Source: Lachnospiraceae bacterium (GTDB lineage: Bacteria > Bacillota > Clostridia > Lachnospirales > Lachnospiraceae). Taken from it: DNA of 64,000 bases. The notes below the pieces were generated by a model. The model saw only the letters and a list, made by a program, of their open reading frames with translations, was not told where the DNA came from and made no database searches. The stretch lies in assembly GCA_017468395.1 (NCBI GenBank), contig JAFUIR010000011.1, positions 62,001 to 126,000 on the forward strand, given 5' to 3'. This document shows, piece by piece, positions 22,758 to 31,123 of this stretch (its first letter is position 1; every line of letters begins with the position of its first letter). Position numbers and translations under genes: made by a program.

Positions 22758-24185
22758 TTAATCATCATCGTCATGTACATGGGATTTGGGAAGGGAGAAA
22801 ATAAATTCTGTTCCTACGCCTTCGGTACTGATTACGTTAATATGCTCTCCATGGGAAGCAATGATTTCTCTTGCGATGGAAAGCCCCAGTCCGGTACCTT
22901 TTTTATCTTTACCGCGGGATAAATCTGATTTATAAAAGCGATCCCAAATCATTTTCAAGTCGTCTTTGGGAATACCGATTCCCGTGTCCTTTACGGACAC
23001 AAATATCTTGTTTTTCTTTTCGGATGTTTCAATGGTAATGACGGAATCGTGGTGACTGAATTTAATAGCATTATCCAAGAGGTTATACAGAACCTGCTGG
23101 ATTTTGCCCATATCTGCGGACACATACATTACATCCCCGGTGAGAACCAGGGCGATGGCAATGGTTTTTTGGCGGCAGGTTCCTTCAAAGGAAGCGGCCG
23201 TATTACGGATGACCTGATTAATGTCAAAGTTGGTTTTGTCCAGCAACATTCCCTTGGTGTTTAAGTTGTTTAAGGTCAGCAGACTGTTGGTAAGTTTGGT
23301 CAGTCTTTCCGTTTCGTTTAGTACAATGTTTAAATATTTCTCATGTAACTGCGGGGGGATGGTTCCGTCAATCATAGCCTCCAGATAACCTCTGATAGAA
23401 GTCAGCGGAGAGCGGAAGTCGTGGGAAATATTTGCCACAAACTTTTTCTGGTCGTCCTCTGTGCGGGCCATTTCGCTGGCCATATATGACAGGCAGGCTG
23501 CCAGATAACCAATTTCATCGTCACTGTCCACCTGAAATTCGTAGTGCATATTACCGGAGGCGTATTGCTCTGTGGCATAAGTAATTTTCCGCAAAGGGAC
23601 ATAAACCATCTCCGTAAAGAAAATAAGGATAATCAGAGACAGTAAAAATACAATTACAGTAGTGATAAAGGCGATGTTTTGGATATTGGCGCAGGAACTC
23701 TCGATGCTGTCCATGGACATATGTATTGCTACATAGCCTTTTACTTTATAGTCTGCGGTAATAGGTGCCAGTACATTGAGCATTTCCTCTTTATAGGAAT
23801 CAAAAAAAGTACTGACATTGTAATAGGAGCCTGCGGTAATAGTAGGGTCAAAATTTTCAATGATAATTTCCTTTTCCAGATTCAAGGGTGAGGAAGTATC
23901 CAAAATCATACGCCCGGAGGGGTTAATAATCCATATGTCTGAATTTAGATATATGGACAACATGTCTAACTGTTTTTTTACGATTTCAATAGAAGTTTCA
24001 TTGGCATAAAGGTCGCTGGCGTAATTTTCTGCGATCAGGGTTGCCTCCGAGTAAAGGGTGTTGGCCTCTTCGCGGATTAACTGATCCCTCGTAATGCCCG
24101 GAACAAAATAATTTACCATAATAAAGGCAAAGATGCCGAATATGAAATAGCCAAGGAGAAATTTTAAGTATAAAGTTTTTTTCAT
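22758..24185 (-). CDS. sensor histidine kinase (HAMP, HisKA, HATPase)
   Basis: 475 residues. TM1 is at 7-27, a sensor region of about 140 residues faces outside, TM2 is at 170-192, and then HAMP (193-245, VPLRKITYATEQYASGN). HisKA carries the H-box FVANISHDFRSPLTS. The ATPase domain has the N-box NLLDNAIKFS, G1 DTGIGIP and G2 GTGLGLSIAR. The C-terminus ends in an unusual HVHDDDD tail. GGAG lies 9 bp before the ATG. It follows the response regulator gene by 43 bp in the mutS2-RR-HK order. The stimulus is not evident. Confidence 0.92.
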   Translation of the reverse strand: MKKTLYLKFLLGYFIFGIFAFIMVNYFVPGITRDQLIREEANTLYSEATLIAENYASDLYANETSIEIVKKQLDMLSIYLNSDIWIINPSGRMILDTSSPLNLEKEIIIENFDPTITAGSYYNVSTFFDSYKEEMLNVLAPITADYKVKGYVAIHMSMDSIESSCANIQNIAFITTVIVFLLSLIILIFFTEMVYVPLRKITYATEQYASGNMHYEFQVDSDDEIGYLAACLSYMASEMARTEDDQKKFVANISHDFRSPLTSIRGYLEAMIDGTIPPQLHEKYLNIVLNETERLTKLTNSLLTLNNLNTKGMLLDKTNFDINQVIRNTAASFEGTCRQKTIAIALVLTGDVMYVSADMGKIQQVLYNLLDNAIKFSHHDSVITIETSEKKNKIFVSVKDTGIGIPKDDLKMIWDRFYKSDLSRGKDKKGTGLGLSIAREIIASHGEHINVISTEGVGTEFIFSLPKSHVHDDDD

Positions 24186-24228
24186 TTTCCGGCTCCTTTC
24201 TTAGTTTATGGCGCAAAAAGCGAGGGAT

Positions 24229-24927
24229 TTACCGGGTTTCAAATTTGTAACCGATGCCCCAGATAGTGGAAATTTTCCAAGATTCGTGGTCTTTAATTTT
24301 TTCCCTAAGGCGCTTGATATGTACGTCTACGGTTCTGGTATCGCCAATATATTCGTATCCCCAAATTTGGTCCAAAAGTTGTTCTCTGGTAAATACATGA
24401 TTGGGCGAGGAAGCCAGAAAATATAAAAGTTCCAGTTCCTTGGGAGGCATTTCCACGGAGGCGCCCATGTAAATTACGGAATAATTGGTCTGATTAATAA
24501 TCAAATCGGGATATTCTACACATTTTTCTTTTGCGGTCTCTACAGTGGCAGCCGTGGGTTTGTAGCGGCGTAGTACCGCTTTTACTCTGGCAACCAGTTC
24601 CTTGGAATCAAAAGGTTTTTCCATATAATCATCGGCGCCCAATTCCAGTCCCAATACTTTATCAAAGATTTCGCCCTTTGCAGAAAGCATAATAATAGGA
24701 GTCTGGGATTTGGAACGGACTTCACGGCAAACCTGATATCCGTCAATGCCCGGAAGCATTAAATCCAAAAGAATCAAATTGGGATTAAAACTTTCCACAG
24801 CTAAGAGGGCGGACTCGCCGTCCTCTACTATCATGGTTTCAAAGCATTCTTTGGTTAAATAGAGGGAAACCAATTCTGCAATATTGAAGTCATCATCTAC
24901 AATCAAAATTTTTTGTTTACTAACCAT
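24229..24927 (-). CDS. OmpR/PhoB-family response regulator
   Basis: 232 residues. The receiver domain (1-120) has the acidic pair DDD, phospho-acceptor DLMLPGIDG and the Lys of YMEKPFDSKELVARV. The winged-helix output domain (135-230) shows MPPKELELLYFLASSPNHVF, TREQLLDQIWGY and TRTVDVHIKRLREKI, ending WGIGYKFE. It partners the downstream kinase. RBS AGGAGG precedes the start. It lies 9 bp after mutS2, so all three genes are probably co-transcribed. Confidence 0.94.
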   Translation of the reverse strand: MVSKQKILIVDDDFNIAELVSLYLTKECFETMIVEDGESALLAVESFNPNLILLDLMLPGIDGYQVCREVRSKSQTPIIMLSAKGEIFDKVLGLELGADDYMEKPFDSKELVARVKAVLRRYKPTAATVETAKEKCVEYPDLIINQTNYSVIYMGASVEMPPKELELLYFLASSPNHVFTREQLLDQIWGYEYIGDTRTVDVHIKRLREKIKDHESWKISTIWGIGYKFETR

Positions 24928-24936
24928 TTTGTCCTC

Positions 24937-27315
24937 CTATTTAAAGGTTACAATTGTGACACCTGCGTCACCTTCTCCGTATTCTCCAAGACGGTATTCT
25001 TTTACATATTTCAGCCGTTTCAAGTGATTGTGCACAGCCGCCCGAAGTGCGCCGGTTCCCTTTCCGTGTACCACACGGACGGTAGAAAGGTGAGCCAAAT
25101 AAGCATCATCCAGATATTTATCCAAAGCTGCAATGGCTTCGTCCGTAGTTTTTCCAAGGAGGTTAATTTCGGCGGAAATGTGGAGGGCTCTGCTCATATT
25201 CATTTTGCCTAAGCCACCTTTGGAAGAGGTGAAACTTGTGCCGGGTAAAGAGTCTTCGTCTATGAGTACTAAATCCCGGATATTTACCTGAGAGCGGATA
25301 ATGCCGCATTGTACAAAAAGATTACCTTTCGCATCAGGCAGGGTGCTGACAGTTCCTTTCAGTCCCATGGAGACAACTTTTACGCTGTCGCCCTTTTTCA
25401 GTTTGGCCGGGTCTAAAGTTTTCTTAGGCGCATCCGCTTTCTTTAATGTAAGTTTTGAATTTTTTTCATCAATTTTATTTCGGATGTTCTGTCGTTTCTT
25501 TTCCAAGTCCTTGATATCGCTGCCGGAACCGACTTTGTTGAAATCACGGATGGTTTCGTCCGCCACGTCTTTTGCTTCCTGCAGGATTTGTCTGGCCTGT
25601 TCATTGGCTTCCCTGAGAATCCGTTCCTTGGCGTTGTCAATTTTTTCATTTTTTGCTTTTAACTGACCTTCCAGAGTTTTGATGCGCTCTTTGTAAGCGG
25701 CGATTTCTTTGTGCTCTTTTTCGATGGTCAGGCGGCTTGCCTCCAGATCGGCAATAACATCTTCAAAACTTTCGTCTTCCTTACTGATTTGTTCTTTTGC
25801 AGCCGCTATAATTTCATCCGGAAGGCCCAGTTTGGAAGAAATTGCAAAAGCATTACTTTTTCCGGGAATACCGATTAACAGGCGGTAAGTAGGGCGCAAA
25901 GTTTCCACGTCAAACTCGCAGCAGGCATTTTCCACAAAGGAAGTGGAAAGTGCGTAAAGTTTTAATTCGCTGTAGTGTGTGGTAGCCATAGTGCGGATGC
26001 CTCTGTCGTGCAAATGATTCAAAATGGCAATGGCCAGTGCCGCACCTTCCGTAGGGTCTGTGCCGGCGCCAAGTTCATCGAAAAGACACAGGGAGTTCTC
26101 ATTGGCATTGGCTAAAATAGAAACAATGCTGGTCATGTGGGAAGAAAAAGTACTGAGACTTTGCTCTATGCTTTGCTCATCGCCGATATCTGCATAAACT
26201 TCTTCAAAAATGGATAGTTCAGAGCGGTCCAGTGCAGGAATATGCAGTCCGGCTTGTCCCAGTAGTGTAAATAATCCAACGGTCTTTAAGGATACGGTTT
26301 TTCCACCGGTATTAGGACCTGTAACAATCAAAAGGTCAAAGTCTTTTCCCAACTGGATGTCGATAGGCACTACCTTCTTTTTGTCCAGCAGGGGGTGTCT
26401 TCCTTTGCGGATATGAATGTAGCGGTCTGTATTAAAAATAGGTTTGGTAGCATTCTGGTCCAAGGCCAGTTTGGCTTTGGCAAATACAAAATCCAGATGT
26501 GTCATCATTTTTTGGTTGGTTGCCAGTTCCTGCGTATGTTCACCGGTCATGGCGCTTAAGGAGGCCAGAATAATTTCAATTTCTTCCTGTTCTTTGATGG
26601 CCAGTTCCTTTAATTGATTGTTCAAATTCACGACGGCAGCAGGCTCAATGAAATAGGTAGAACCGGTGGAAGACTGGTCGTGAACCATACCGGAAACCTG
26701 ACTTTTGTACTCTGCCTTCACGGGGATGCAATAGCGGTTGTCACGCATGGTAACCACTGCATCCTGTAAATAACTGCGGTAAGAACCGTTCACCATGGAG
26801 TTTAACTGGGAATGGATTTTCTCACCGGTGAGGGTAATCTGTCTGCGGATGCTCTTTAAAGCAGGGCTGGCATCATCGGCGATTTCCTCCTCCGAAAGAA
26901 TACATCTGTGAATTTCATTTGCAACCTGGGTCAGAGGAGAAAGAGCCTCAAAATAGCCATCCAAACTGTCGGAGGGAGTTTCTTCCTTGTCTTTTTTGCC
27001 GTAGGTTTTAATACGGTTTACATTGTCCAAAAGTGCAGCAATGCGTAAAAGTTCCGGTGCGGACAGGGTACTGCCGATTTCCAAAGTGCGGATGGCAAAG
27101 CCCAAATCTTTGTTGCCCCCAAAAGAAGTACTTCCGCAGCGAAACAGTCTGGCAAGACCGTCTGCAGTTTCTGTCTGGGCTGCGTTTATTTCTTCCATAT
27201 TTGTGGAAGGAGTCAGCGCAGCGCAAAGTTTTTTGGCTGGCTCGGAGTCTGCTTTTTCGGTTAAAGAGCCAATGATTTTGTTATATTCCAATGTTCGTAA
27301 AACTTTTTCGTTCAT
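24937..27315 (-). CDS. mutS2: MutS2 endonuclease/ribosome-rescue ATPase
   Basis: 792 residues, the normal MutS2 length. The MutS-type core has Walker A GPNTGGKTV near residue 328, Walker B CLFDELGAGTDP and the His of ATTHYSELK. A coiled coil (about 510-610) is followed by the KOW-like domain (LKKGDSVKVVSMGLKGTV) and a C-terminal Smr domain with VVHGKGTGALR. The Smr LDLR motif reads INLLG, so the usual catalytic Asp is Asn. MutS2 suppresses recombination and, in Bacillus, splits collided ribosomes. Start chosen at 27315, with GGAAGAGG upstream; a longer in-frame version would cross the preceding terminator. Confidence 0.95.
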   Translation of the reverse strand: MNEKVLRTLEYNKIIGSLTEKADSEPAKKLCAALTPSTNMEEINAAQTETADGLARLFRCGSTSFGGNKDLGFAIRTLEIGSTLSAPELLRIAALLDNVNRIKTYGKKDKEETPSDSLDGYFEALSPLTQVANEIHRCILSEEEIADDASPALKSIRRQITLTGEKIHSQLNSMVNGSYRSYLQDAVVTMRDNRYCIPVKAEYKSQVSGMVHDQSSTGSTYFIEPAAVVNLNNQLKELAIKEQEEIEIILASLSAMTGEHTQELATNQKMMTHLDFVFAKAKLALDQNATKPIFNTDRYIHIRKGRHPLLDKKKVVPIDIQLGKDFDLLIVTGPNTGGKTVSLKTVGLFTLLGQAGLHIPALDRSELSIFEEVYADIGDEQSIEQSLSTFSSHMTSIVSILANANENSLCLFDELGAGTDPTEGAALAIAILNHLHDRGIRTMATTHYSELKLYALSTSFVENACCEFDVETLRPTYRLLIGIPGKSNAFAISSKLGLPDEIIAAAKEQISKEDESFEDVIADLEASRLTIEKEHKEIAAYKERIKTLEGQLKAKNEKIDNAKERILREANEQARQILQEAKDVADETIRDFNKVGSGSDIKDLEKKRQNIRNKIDEKNSKLTLKKADAPKKTLDPAKLKKGDSVKVVSMGLKGTVSTLPDAKGNLFVQCGIIRSQVNIRDLVLIDEDSLPGTSFTSSKGGLGKMNMSRALHISAEINLLGKTTDEAIAALDKYLDDAYLAHLSTVRVVHGKGTGALRAAVHNHLKRLKYVKEYRLGEYGEGDAGVTIVTFK

Positions 27316-27362
27316 AATAAATACCTCTTCCAAAAAGGAATTTTGCCTGTTTCCCGATATGG

Positions 27363-27389
27363 AAAAAGAGGATATGGATATCCTCTTTT
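27363..27389 (-). terminator. intrinsic terminator after murG
   Basis: A perfect 11-bp stem AAAAGAGGATA/TATCCTCTTTT (27364-27374 and 27379-27389) with a 4-base loop and a minus-strand U-tract. It separates murG from mutS2. Confidence 0.85.
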
Positions 27390-27414
27390 GAAATGGCAAA
27401 ACGACTTTTGACCA

Positions 27415-28482
27415 TTATGCACGCACAGTTTCTTCAATGAGAGCGATAATGGTAGAAATAGCATCTTTTTGCTGACTTTGTTTCATTGTGTCAATGTAAT
27501 TTTGTCTGGAACAGAACAGTTCCTGTACTTTTTCAATCAGGAGATTTTCTGTCAGATAATCCTCGTCAATAACGATAGAAAATCCCTGTGACTCAAATGA
27601 TTTTGCGTTTAACAACTGGTCACCCCGGCTGCTGGCTGAAGGCAGGGGAATCAGAATGTTAGGTTTATGCAATGCCAGCAGTTCGCAGATGGCATTAGCC
27701 CCCGCGCGGGAGATAACCACGTCTGCCATGGCAAAAATATCCTTTAATTCACTTTTCAAATATTCAAATTGTTTATAACCTTCCACTTTCAGAAGGAGAT
27801 TGTCGACTTTGTCTTTTCCGCACAGATGTACCACCTGAAAATCATCCAAAAGTTTCGGAAGCGCCTGACGGACTACCTGATTTACACTGGAAGCGCCCAG
27901 ACTGCCACCGATAACCATTATAACCGGCTTGTTTGCGGTAAAACCGCACATATCCAAAGCGGCAACTTTGTTACCCTGAGCAAGTTCCCTACGGATGGGG
28001 GAGCCGGTAAGCAGAGCCTTTCCTTCCGGAATCAAAGCCATGGTTTCCGGGAAATTGCAGCATACTTTGGTTGCAACAGGAATGCAGAGTTTGTTTGCCA
28101 GTCCCGGTGTCATATCGGATTCGTGGATAATGCAGGGGATTTTCAGGGAAGCAGCCGCGCGTACAACGGGTACACTAACAAAACCGCCCTTGGAAAAAAC
28201 CACATCCGGTTTCAGTTCTTTCAAAATTTTTCGCGCTTCACTGTATCCTTTAATTACGCGGAATGGATCGGAAAAATTCTTGGGATCAAAATATCTACGG
28301 AATTTTCCCGTGGAAATCCCATAGTAAGGTATATCAAAATCCGCAATCAACTTTTTTTCGATTCCGTCATAGGAGCCCATATAGTGGACTTCGTAGCCAA
28401 GTTCCCGCAAACGGGGGAGTAAAGCAATATTTGGTGTTACATGTCCGGCTGTTCCACCGCCGGTTAAGACAATTTTCTTCAA
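27415..28482 (-). CDS. murG: UDP-GlcNAc:lipid I N-acetylglucosaminyltransferase
   Basis: 355 residues. MurG transfers GlcNAc onto lipid I to form lipid II at the cytoplasmic membrane face. Diagnostic segments are KKIVLTGGGTAGHVTPNIAL, IHESDMTPGLANKLC, IMVIGGSLGASSVNQVV and VISRAGANAICELLALHKP. I chose a TTG start at 28482: GGAGG lies 7 bp before it, whereas a GTG at 28497 overlaps that Shine-Dalgarno sequence. It is solitary here rather than in the mur/fts cluster. A TSCPD gene lies 31 bp upstream. Confidence 0.94.
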   Translation of the reverse strand: MKKIVLTGGGTAGHVTPNIALLPRLRELGYEVHYMGSYDGIEKKLIADFDIPYYGISTGKFRRYFDPKNFSDPFRVIKGYSEARKILKELKPDVVFSKGGFVSVPVVRAAASLKIPCIIHESDMTPGLANKLCIPVATKVCCNFPETMALIPEGKALLTGSPIRRELAQGNKVAALDMCGFTANKPVIMVIGGSLGASSVNQVVRQALPKLLDDFQVVHLCGKDKVDNLLLKVEGYKQFEYLKSELKDIFAMADVVISRAGANAICELLALHKPNILIPLPSASSRGDQLLNAKSFESQGFSIVIDEDYLTENLLIEKVQELFCSRQNYIDTMKQSQQKDAISTIIALIEETVRA

Positions 28483-28513
28483 ATTTCCAGCCTCCACGAT
28501 TGTTTGTCAAAGC

Positions 28514-28753
28514 TTAGTTTGCGATGCTTTCCAGAGCTCTGGCCAACTGGTCAGGACAGGAAGTCGCTTTGTCTCTGCAACGGATTCCTTTTAATCTGGC
28601 GATGGCATCTTCCACTTTCATTCCCTTTACGAGAGCACTGACTCCCTGCAGGTTTCCGTGGCATCCGCCTGTAAATTTAACGGACATAATAACGCCGTTT
28701 TCTACTTCTATGTCAATCAATTGGGAGCATACACCTTGTGTCTTGTATGTCAT
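28514..28753 (-). CDS. TSCPD-domain protein (TIGR03905 type)
   Basis: 79 residues. It carries VCSQLIDIEVENGVIMSVKF, the strand FTGGCHGNLQGVSAL and the signature CRDKATSCPDQLARAL. TSCPD domains occur at the C-terminus of class II ribonucleotide reductases and as stand-alone proteins in Clostridia, where the cysteines may bind metal or mediate thiol exchange; the function is not known. The start at 28753 follows GGAGGG with 7-bp spacing; an upstream in-frame ATG lacks an RBS. It may be co-transcribed with murG. Confidence 0.88.
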   Translation of the reverse strand: MTYKTQGVCSQLIDIEVENGVIMSVKFTGGCHGNLQGVSALVKGMKVEDAIARLKGIRCRDKATSCPDQLARALESIAN

Positions 28754-28842
28754 AATAATTCCCTCCAACATGTATATGTATTTCAACTAAGGATTATAGC
28801 AGAAAAATGCAGGAAGTGCCAGTATTTTGCGATGAAAATATG

Positions 28843-28871
28843 TTGAGATAACAATATTTTGTCCATATAAT
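28843..28871 (+). promoter_or_regulatory. sigma-A type promoter
   Basis: TTGAGA (28843-28848), 17-bp spacer, TATAAT (28866-28871), 46 bp before the hypothetical membrane protein. Confidence 0.7.
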
Positions 28872-28916
28872 GTAAGTTATCCGAAAAAGGATTCTTTGTG
28901 GAAAGGTGGAAAAAGT

Positions 28917-29606
28917 ATGTTTCAGGTATTTCAAGAGGAAAAAGGGATTTCTTTGGCTATGATTATTACACTTACAGCCGGTATTGTTGGTAGAATTATT
29001 ATATGGATATTGTATCAGAATATGATAAAGGAAACAGATAATATGTCTGCGACTTCCAACAAGTTGCTGAAGCAGTGTAAATTAAAATTTGCCAACTGTT
29101 ATCAACTAAACGGAGGGGTTCATAATGTTTCTATTTTTGTAGACAAGTTTTTGAATCGTCTGGCACTGGGGCCTCTGAAATTTGATACCCTTTATCATTT
29201 GTGTGGGCAAATGGTGCTTTTGTCAGTGCTGTTTGCGGGCATCGGTGTGTGCAAAAGTATTATCGGGGGAAGGACGCTGGGAGAAATACTGCCTTTTTAT
29301 ATTGTCAGTTTTGCCAGTCTTTATTTGTATTTTTCCATATCTGCAATTACGGACATCAAAGGGCAGAGGCGCATTTTGAAAACCAATCTGGTGGATTATC
29401 TGGAAAATCACATGATAAACAAACTGGGAACCGTACAGCAGGATTTAGAGATTGTGAAACCTGCAGGAAAAAGGGAAACGCCAAGGGAATTGATTGTACC
29501 TTCTGCGGAAGGCGTGATGTCCGCAGATGTGACCAAGGTGGCATTTTCCAAGGCGCAGGAAAGGGAATTGGAGGAACTTTTAAAGGAATTTTTGAAAAAT
29601 GCGTAG
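28917..29606 (+). CDS. hypothetical membrane protein
   Basis: 229 residues, family not recognised. Three hydrophobic segments are visible: about 11-33, 102-120 and 125-147. The part between the first two (35-95) contains several cysteines and a FVDKFLNRLALGPL helix. The C-terminal 75 residues are soluble, charged and end in a coiled EL-rich helix (KAQERELEELLKEFLKNA). It has its own promoter and lies upstream of pgi, which also has its own promoter. Start chosen at ATG 28917 over an upstream TTG because GGAAAGGTGG precedes it. Confidence 0.7.
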   Translation: MFQVFQEEKGISLAMIITLTAGIVGRIIIWILYQNMIKETDNMSATSNKLLKQCKLKFANCYQLNGGVHNVSIFVDKFLNRLALGPLKFDTLYHLCGQMVLLSVLFAGIGVCKSIIGGRTLGEILPFYIVSFASLYLYFSISAITDIKGQRRILKTNLVDYLENHMINKLGTVQQDLEIVKPAGKRETPRELIVPSAEGVMSADVTKVAFSKAQERELEELLKEFLKNA

Positions 29607-29640
29607 GGCTTTGTAGCGCAAACTTTGTGAACAATTTATC

Positions 29641-29669
29641 TTGAATTTGGCATATATCTTTGTTACACT
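29641..29669 (+). promoter_or_regulatory. pgi promoter
   Basis: TTGAAT (29641-29646), 17-bp spacer, TACACT (29664-29669), 41 bp before the pgi start. Confidence 0.65.
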
Positions 29670-29709
29670 GAGAAAAAGTATATTTCCTATATTATGAAGG
29701 AGCGATATT

Positions 29710-31065
29710 ATGAGCAAAAAAGTAACATTTGATTATTCCAAAGCAAATTCTTTTATTTCTGCTGCCGAAGTGGAAAGAATGAAAAAATTAACCTTAGACG
29801 CCAAGAAGGTGCTGGTGGAAAAAACCGGTGACGGAAATGATTTTTTGGGTTGGATTGACCTGCCTGTTGATTATGATAAGGATGAGTTTGTAAGAATCAA
29901 GAAGGCTGCGGAGAAAATCCAGAATGATTCCGAAGTGCTGATTGTAATCGGTATCGGCGGTTCTTATTTGGGAGCAAGAGCGGCTATCGAATTTTTGGGA
30001 CACAGTTTTTATAACAATGTGGACAAGAGTATCCGCAAAGCACCGGAAATTTATTACGCAGGTAATTCCATCAGTTCTACATATTTGAAACATCTGATTC
30101 AGGTTGTGGGCGACAGAGATTTCTCCGTAAATATTATATCCAAGTCCGGTACAACCACAGAGCCGGCCATTGCATTCCGTATTTTCAAAGAAATGTTGGA
30201 GAAAAAATATGGTAAGGCAGAGGCAGCAAAGAGAATTTATGCGACTACAGACAAGGCCAGAGGAGCTCTTAAAAATCTGGCTACAGAGGAAGGCTATGAA
30301 AGTTTCGTGGTGCCCGATGATGTAGGCGGAAGATTCTCTGTTTTGACAGCAGTTGGTCTGCTTCCCATTGCAGTCAGCGGTGTGGACATTGATGCGCTGA
30401 TGGAAGGTGCGGCAAGCGCAAGAAAGCGTTGTCTGGAAAATGCCTTTGAAGAAAATGATGCGTTGCAGTATGCAGCAGTCCGCAATATTATGCTCCGCAA
30501 GGGTAAGAGTGTGGAAATTCTTGCCAACTACGAGCCTTGTGTTCACTATGTTTCCGAATGGTGGAAACAGCTTTATGGTGAAAGCGAAGGAAAAGACCAG
30601 AAAGGTATTTTTCCTGCAAGCGTGGATCTGACAACGGATTTACATTCCATGGGTCAGTTCATTCAGGACGGCGCAAGAATTATGTTTGAGACGGTTATCG
30701 AAATCGAAGAGTCCCGTGAAGAGTTGATTATCGGCGAGGAGCCCGTGGATTTGGACGGTTTGAATTATCTGGCGGGAAAAACCGTTGATTTTGTAAATAA
30801 GAGTGCTATGAACGGAACCATTCTGGCTCATACAGACGGTCAGGTTCCCAACTTTATGGTAAAAGTGCCAAAGGTAAGTCCTTTCTACCTGGGCGAACTG
30901 TTCTACTTCTTTGAGTTTGCCTGTGGTGTGAGCGGCTATTTGAATGGTGTAAATCCTTTCGACCAGCCCGGCGTAGAAAGTTATAAGAAAAACATGTTTG
31001 CTCTGCTTGGTAAGCCCGGATTTGAGGCACAGCGAGCAGAACTGATGAAGAGATTGGAAGCATAA
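29710..31065 (+). CDS. pgi: glucose-6-phosphate isomerase
   Basis: 451 residues, typical for the short Firmicute enzyme. It interconverts glucose 6-phosphate and fructose 6-phosphate in glycolysis. Recognised blocks are [19 protein letters not shown], the phosphate-binding [33 protein letters not shown] and the C-terminal catalytic-lysine region [24 protein letters not shown] lies upstream of the ATG. Expressed from its own promoter and followed by a terminator. Confidence 0.97.
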   Translation: MSKKVTFDYSKANSFISAAEVERMKKLTLDAKKVLVEKTGDGNDFLGWIDLPVDYDKDEFVRIKKAAEKIQNDSEVLIVIGIGGSYLGARAAIEFLGHSFYNNVDKSIRKAPEIYYAGNSISSTYLKHLIQVVGDRDFSVNIISKSGTTTEPAIAFRIFKEMLEKKYGKAEAAKRIYATTDKARGALKNLATEEGYESFVVPDDVGGRFSVLTAVGLLPIAVSGVDIDALMEGAASARKRCLENAFEENDALQYAAVRNIMLRKGKSVEILANYEPCVHYVSEWWKQLYGESEGKDQKGIFPASVDLTTDLHSMGQFIQDGARIMFETVIEIEESREELIIGEEPVDLDGLNYLAGKTVDFVNKSAMNGTILAHTDGQVPNFMVKVPKVSPFYLGELFYFFEFACGVSGYLNGVNPFDQPGVESYKKNMFALLGKPGFEAQRAELMKRLEA

Positions 31066-31074
31066 AAATAAAAG

Positions 31075-31102
31075 ACAAGTCGCTACCGGCGGCTTGTTTT
31101 TT
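31075..31102 (+). terminator. intrinsic terminator after pgi
   Basis: CAAGTCGC/GCGGCTTG (31076-31083 and 31089-31096, one G-U) followed by six T. It ends only 22 bp before the next start codon. Confidence 0.8.
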
Positions 31103-31123
31103 GCGCAAAGGGAAGGAAGACAA

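Noticed and set aside
24229-24927. Recent duplication between the two OmpR/kinase systems (24 kb and 51 kb)
   Set aside because: The sequences are only family-level similar and their gene order and sensor domains differ.
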